A stretch of 64,000 bases of DNA, taken from assembly GCF_037126465.1 (NCBI RefSeq), contig NC_088201.1, positions 226,430,016-226,494,015 of the forward strand, in the 5' to 3' direction. Shown here piece by piece: positions 60,105 to 64,000 of the stretch. The position numbers and the translations under genes were made by a program. This stretch comes from Ornithodoros turicata. Its lineage: Eukaryota; Arthropoda; Arachnida; Ixodida; Argasidae. The notes beneath the pieces were generated by a model that was given only the letters and a program-made list of their open reading frames with translations, did not search any database and was not told where the DNA came from. Numbering within the stretch: position 1 is the stretch's first letter; every line of letters starts with the position of its first letter.

Positions 60105-61727
60105 ACCTGAGTCCTCTGGCGCCCCGGTTCGACGAAGTTGGCGCCAGACCCTCTCGTGGCGCGTTTCCACGATCTTCCTTTTTTCAAGAGCTTTGCCCGG
60201 CCGTATACACCCTCAGTTGCGATGCAGCTGTCGTTGTGAGCACTTCTTATCCTTAGGTACTACAGAAGTGCACCAGCAACGTTACTTTTCATGTCTTCGC
60301 AAGCAGCGAAGCCTATCGTTTACCGTATGCTTTGCATAGTGAGTTTTTTTGTCTGTGCGTGCGTGTGTGTGTGTCCCCGCAAAACACGCCCCTTTTCATT
60401 CTTCTTTTCATTATTTTCATATGCGAATATACGCAGTTCTGTGGGTATGAGTTGAGTTGAGAGGCTGTTTCGTAATCCCTTTTCAACTATATAGGCATGT
60501 TTCGATGAAGGCAACATTTCCTTAACTTTGAGGAGATACAGAAAAGAGACATAACTTTGCAGAGGACATGTACTTGTTTCTTTCTTGTTCATAAGTAATT
60601 ATTAGGAAATGAGGCATTGTAAGTGTTTGTCCTTTCTATGTGTTCCAGCCTCAGAACATCAATTCCCATCATGTTCAACTGATACGCGGCACCCCAAACT
60701 GGAATCACCATACATTCCAAGCACTGTATAGTGCAAGAACTGCAGTAGCATACATTGTCTGTGTGTTCGCAAGTGACAGGATCAATTCCGTAGCAAGGGA
60801 CACATAAGCAGGACCATTAAAGTTTATTCGAAAAGTATTTGACTTACAATTACAGATAAACGAGTTCAAAAATGACAAAGTTTGTTGAGATACCCCAGAG
60901 TTACGAATACACTGATACAGTGACAGTGAGCACGGAAACGCCACCCAAAACGTTTGCACTTTCCTCGATCATTACTAAAAGTCAAATGAATCACAGGACA
61001 CTTTCACTTAACCATCTAAAATCATACAAAGAAAGTATGGAATACTACGAGACGCAAGAATACATACGAAAATGTCATTGATATTACTCAAACACTCTCA
61101 CCCAGTGGAAAGTAATTGCTCGCAGGCTCATGGTAACAAAAGCTACTCAACACTGACGGAGAGAAGACGCGCCCTCTGCCCGTTCATGTTTCCTGTTTGC
61201 TACCCTGTTTCTCAACCAACACACTACTGAGTTCTGAGGCTCGAACCCACAAACTGACAACTCTTACTCACATACTATCTACAACACTGGACATAAGTAG
61301 CTGCCGCTGTTTCTGTCTCACTCCTTATTTCCGCTCCGACGCTACTAACAGACTAAAAGATGTAGACGTAGCTCCTGTTACAATAAAATTCCAGAAGACA
61401 TGCACAATCAGACGCCGTACACCGAGAGCCGCAGCCATCCCAACATACTTCCACGACGATAGTTCATATTCTGGCACAATACAGATTGAACACCTCCCAT
61501 ATCGCTATAGTGAACATTGGTATTTGAGTTTTCGAAACTCGAGTGTCGTCGTCATCGCGTACCGCTGGGGGGCGGCAGAGGCGAAGCCTTAGTCCCTATG
61601 CGAGAGTTGGTATTCAGAATGTGTTCGAAGCAGAGCGTCGATCCGAAAGGGTTTTCGGTTTGTTTCGGGTTCGCGTTCTACCATAAAGGTTCAATTACGG
61701 TTCTGCTCCGGACTTAACATATATCGG
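60105..61727. other. AT-rich non-coding DNA
   Basis: No recognisable gene. A short (GT)n run lies near 60357-60373. An open stretch at 60872-61081 (69 aa, + strand) has no domain and no context. Confidence 0.4.
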
Positions 61728-62165
61728 TTCGAACAACAACAACAACTTCATTATAAGGATGAATGGGGTGTTTCATCGCCAGGGGAGGTACTGGTGGTGA
61801 CGCGTGAATGAAAATAATAAGCCCCTTTACAATACGGATCAAAGTTCTATAGCATCCAGAAAGGTGAAGAGAGCTTTGAGGGCAGACCGTTGGTGTGCTG
61901 GATGTGACCAGGAACCAAGCAATTTTGTGAGAGAGGATCCTACCTACCCCACAACCCTATCCTAAGCCAAAAAGATGTTCAGTAGCAGGGTGCCATTGCT
62001 GCACTGGTTTCAAGGCGATTAATGAGAGGAGCCCAGCGCAGGTCCGAGTCCATGACCACAGCAAGGAAGCGATGGGAACGGACAGGCTTGAGCTTCTTCG
62101 CACCAACCCAAAGAGGGAAATTTCCCATAGTCTTCCGGGTGAAAGGGAGCTCGACGTACTTCTCG
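61728..62165 (-). pseudogene. internally deleted LINE 3' end
   Basis: On the - strand: an RT palm/thumb piece (VRSHRFLAVVMDSDLRWAPL, about 62090-62020), then after a junction a piece resembling the C-terminal end of LINE ORF2 (LTKLLGSWSHPAHQRSAL and LKALFTFLD, about 61940-61860), a stop, a 3' UTR and a (GTT)n tail at 61728-61743. The RNase H/linker part that should lie between them is missing. It differs from the LINE at 2740 in both sequence and tail. Confidence 0.55.
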
Positions 62166-62169
62166 GGTA

Positions 62170-62217
62170 CCTCGAACCGGTTCAGAGGGTGTAAACCGGT
62201 TCTGAACAGGTTCGAGG
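62170..62217. repeat. imperfect inverted repeat (hairpin)
   Basis: The left arm CCTCGAACCGGTTCAGA pairs with the right arm TCTGAACAGGTTCGAGG with one mismatch in 17, around a 14-base loop. AACCGGTT motifs recur in it and further AACCG/GGTT-rich sequence follows at 62400-62520. Confidence 0.6.
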
Positions 62218-63555
62218 TCCAAATATGCTACAACATTATAGGTAGCCACTAAAAATGATGCAAGATAGCTTAGTTAGGCTTTTATGCATTTATTTCTGTT
62301 TTTCGACCAACATGACCCCCTTTCATCCCTTCCGCGAGCAACCGGCAATCTAGGCAGGCACACCGCTCGAATCCCTACGTTTACCCCCACCACAGACCAA
62401 CCCGAACCGAACCCGTATCGCGAACCGATAACCGAAGTTTTTATATGGGTTTAGTAGGGGTTCAGGGAAGTTTATATGGGTTTTATATGGGTTAAATACG
62501 GTTCAGTTCCGGTTGAGTTCCAGCTAAAAATTACTGTTAATTCCGTTTCCGTTTGGCGCTCTGGTTTAAAGCGTGCTTGAGATGCCACAGCAAGCCGGCC
62601 CCTGAGGTCGGCCTTCTTATTTTTTCAAGCAAATATGCATGTTTCCGAGGTTTCATTTTCGGATCTTTCTTGGACGTTTCCGAGAAGATTTCTTCTGGAA
62701 AATAATTTTCTTAAAAATATGCTGACGCTGACCAGGTTTAAAATATCTCCATGATTATCCCAAATTACTGCCATTGGTAATTTATGTCATTTGCATCTGA
62801 TCTTCCCAACAGTTTGATTGACATCGTTAGGGCAAAGGGAGCCTTTCTGGCTCGATACAATGTTTCACAAAAGGGGGCCATCAGCACCAGTTAACTCAGG
62901 CGTCGTCGTCATCGGATACTACTAGGGGAGCAGCAGTGACATCGCTGCTGCGAACATCGTTATTCGAAATGCGTCCACCACACCAGCAAAGTTGGATAAC
63001 TGGCACTGATGGTATGCAGCAGTCGCCAGGTTCGAAGTTCGCGTTTGCGGTGATCGCCGAGGTAACAGTTTCGTTGTTGGTCTTTAAAGATGCGAATGAT
63101 GCCTTTTGATGCTAATGCACTCTGGTTTTAAAACGTTTTATAACTCTGTGTTTCTTTGCTTGCTTTGCCGCAGGTGGCGCTTTATTTTTGATGCGTGACG
63201 TGGGCAAGCTTACGCTTGTCCCATCCTACAGTTGACAATGCGAAGTTTTATAACTCTGTTTTTTGAGAATTCAAGTACGACGACGACGAAGCTGAGCTTT
63301 TGTGAGTCATGTACTGATTTTCTGTAAATATCTATATATCTGTGTGTGCTTTCCTTTGTGTATTTCTGATCATGGGCTGGTGTCATTCTTTTAGCGCGCG
63401 TGTGTGTGTGTGCCATGGCCAGCCGGCCACTCGATTTTCTTGTAACACTGCCGTTGGCAGTATCACGCGTGGAATTCCTTCTCGCTCTGGTGAAGAAGGC
63501 TCCTGGTGGCTGTGTTCGATCTTTTCAGCACCAGAATGAGTGAGATTTTGAGCTT
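62218..63555. other. non-coding DNA, leader of a further retroelement near its right end
   Basis: No gene. 62390-62530 is rich in GGTTTATATGGG-like and AACCG-like words. A GACGACGACGAAG run near 63278 and the stretch up to 63555 may be the 5' leader of the ORF1 that starts next. Confidence 0.35.
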
Positions 63556-64000
63556 AAGGCTATGTCTCTCCAAGGGGCTGCAACCCTAAAGGTTTGGCCT
63601 CTGTAGATGTAACTGGTGTTGCCATTCCTTTGGTTTCTTTGGAAGCCAACCTCACCGTAGTTAGGGTGTGTAAGGCACCGGTTGGTATGGATAACGCGCA
63701 CATTGTTTCAGCGCTGGGCCAGTATGGCACAGTAAACGACATCGTCCGCGAGATATATGACCATCCGGAACTCAATTTCATAGAGACCGGGAACCGCCGT
63801 GTGATCATGGAAATGAAGTCTCCGGTGCCAAACTTCATCCGCGTTTGGGGTAGGCGACTTGTATTTCGCTTCCCATGCATGCGTAGAACTTCTTTAGGTG
63901 TGGGCTGTCAGGACATTTTAAGAGGTCCAGCACGGTGCCTGCGTGCTCTAGTTGTGGGGAAGTAGGCCATGCGCCCTGTGAGAAACCCTGCCGTAGGTGT
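63556..64000 (+). pseudogene. zinc-knuckle ORF1/gag of a non-LTR retroelement, cut by the window edge
   Basis: Open from about 63556 with VRVCKAPVGMDNAHIVSAL, TGNRRVIMEMK and VPNFIRVWGRRLVFRF, followed after a frame change near 63890 by two knuckle segments: CGLSGHFKRSS (last Cys replaced) and CSSCGEVGHAPC, then CEKPCRRC. The pattern of an RRM-like part with 'GNR.V.M' and 'G.R..F.F', followed directly by CCHC knuckles, is seen in ORF1 proteins of Tx1/L1-like and related elements. The rest lies beyond the window. Confidence 0.6.

Noticed and set aside
1..64000. tRNA or rRNA genes
   Set aside because: None seen. The only tRNA-like sequences are retroelement primer sites and the head of the SINE.

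Overview
This is a repeat-dominated window of an arthropod nuclear genome. A tick or other chelicerate fits best, but I infer that only from the style of the LINE, SINE and Copia sequences and cannot prove it. Nothing looks bacterial or viral. The only host gene I can support is a piece of an M13 (neprilysin-like) metallopeptidase on the + strand at 722-1497: three open exons with GT/AG borders, in matching phase, separated by short introns.

Layout. (1) 1-2739: the M13 exons and flanking non-coding DNA. (2) 2740-8426: a full-length I-group non-LTR retrotransposon on the - strand, bounded by a 14-bp target-site duplication. It has a complete gag-like ORF1 and a decayed ORF2. (3) 8962-9455: a truncated Copia end (part of the LTR, the PBS and the gag start) on the - strand. 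(4) 9456-53686: a giant tandem satellite with a ~760-bp monomer built from a 10-bp word (CTTCAGGTGA-like). Its left ~1 kb is inverted relative to the rest, and orientation flips at about 13,111. The inverted part carries a coding-poor Gypsy-type LTR element (9804-12429). The forward part carries two near-identical copies of a 4,645-bp Copia element (18438-23082 and 26836-31480), because 8,398 bp of satellite plus Copia is duplicated in tandem. From ~32 kb on, the satellite shows a tetrameric higher-order repeat of ~3.06 kb, nearly identical between ~40 and 51.4 kb. (5) 53687-57600: a second Copia family on the + strand, with its reverse-transcriptase core deleted and a SINE piece at the deletion. 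Its left LTR directly abuts the satellite. (6) 57601-64000: a mosaic of decayed pieces: an adenylate-kinase-6-like P-loop relic, a tRNA-type SINE, a BED-finger (hAT/ZBED-like) transposase relic, a possible BEL/Pao primer-binding site, a deleted LINE 3' end, and at the right edge the start of a zinc-knuckle ORF1 of another retroelement.

History. The same unusual satellite/Copia-LTR junction occurs at both ends of the array in opposite orientation, the left one carrying a small deletion. The array therefore looks like an inverted duplication of one chromosomal junction that later grew in the middle. LTR pairs of the nested elements differ by about 3-4 percent by eye, while the 8.4-kb duplication shows one difference that I could find, so the duplication is much younger than the insertions. 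None of the retroelement pol genes here is intact; only the LINE ORF1 is uninterrupted.
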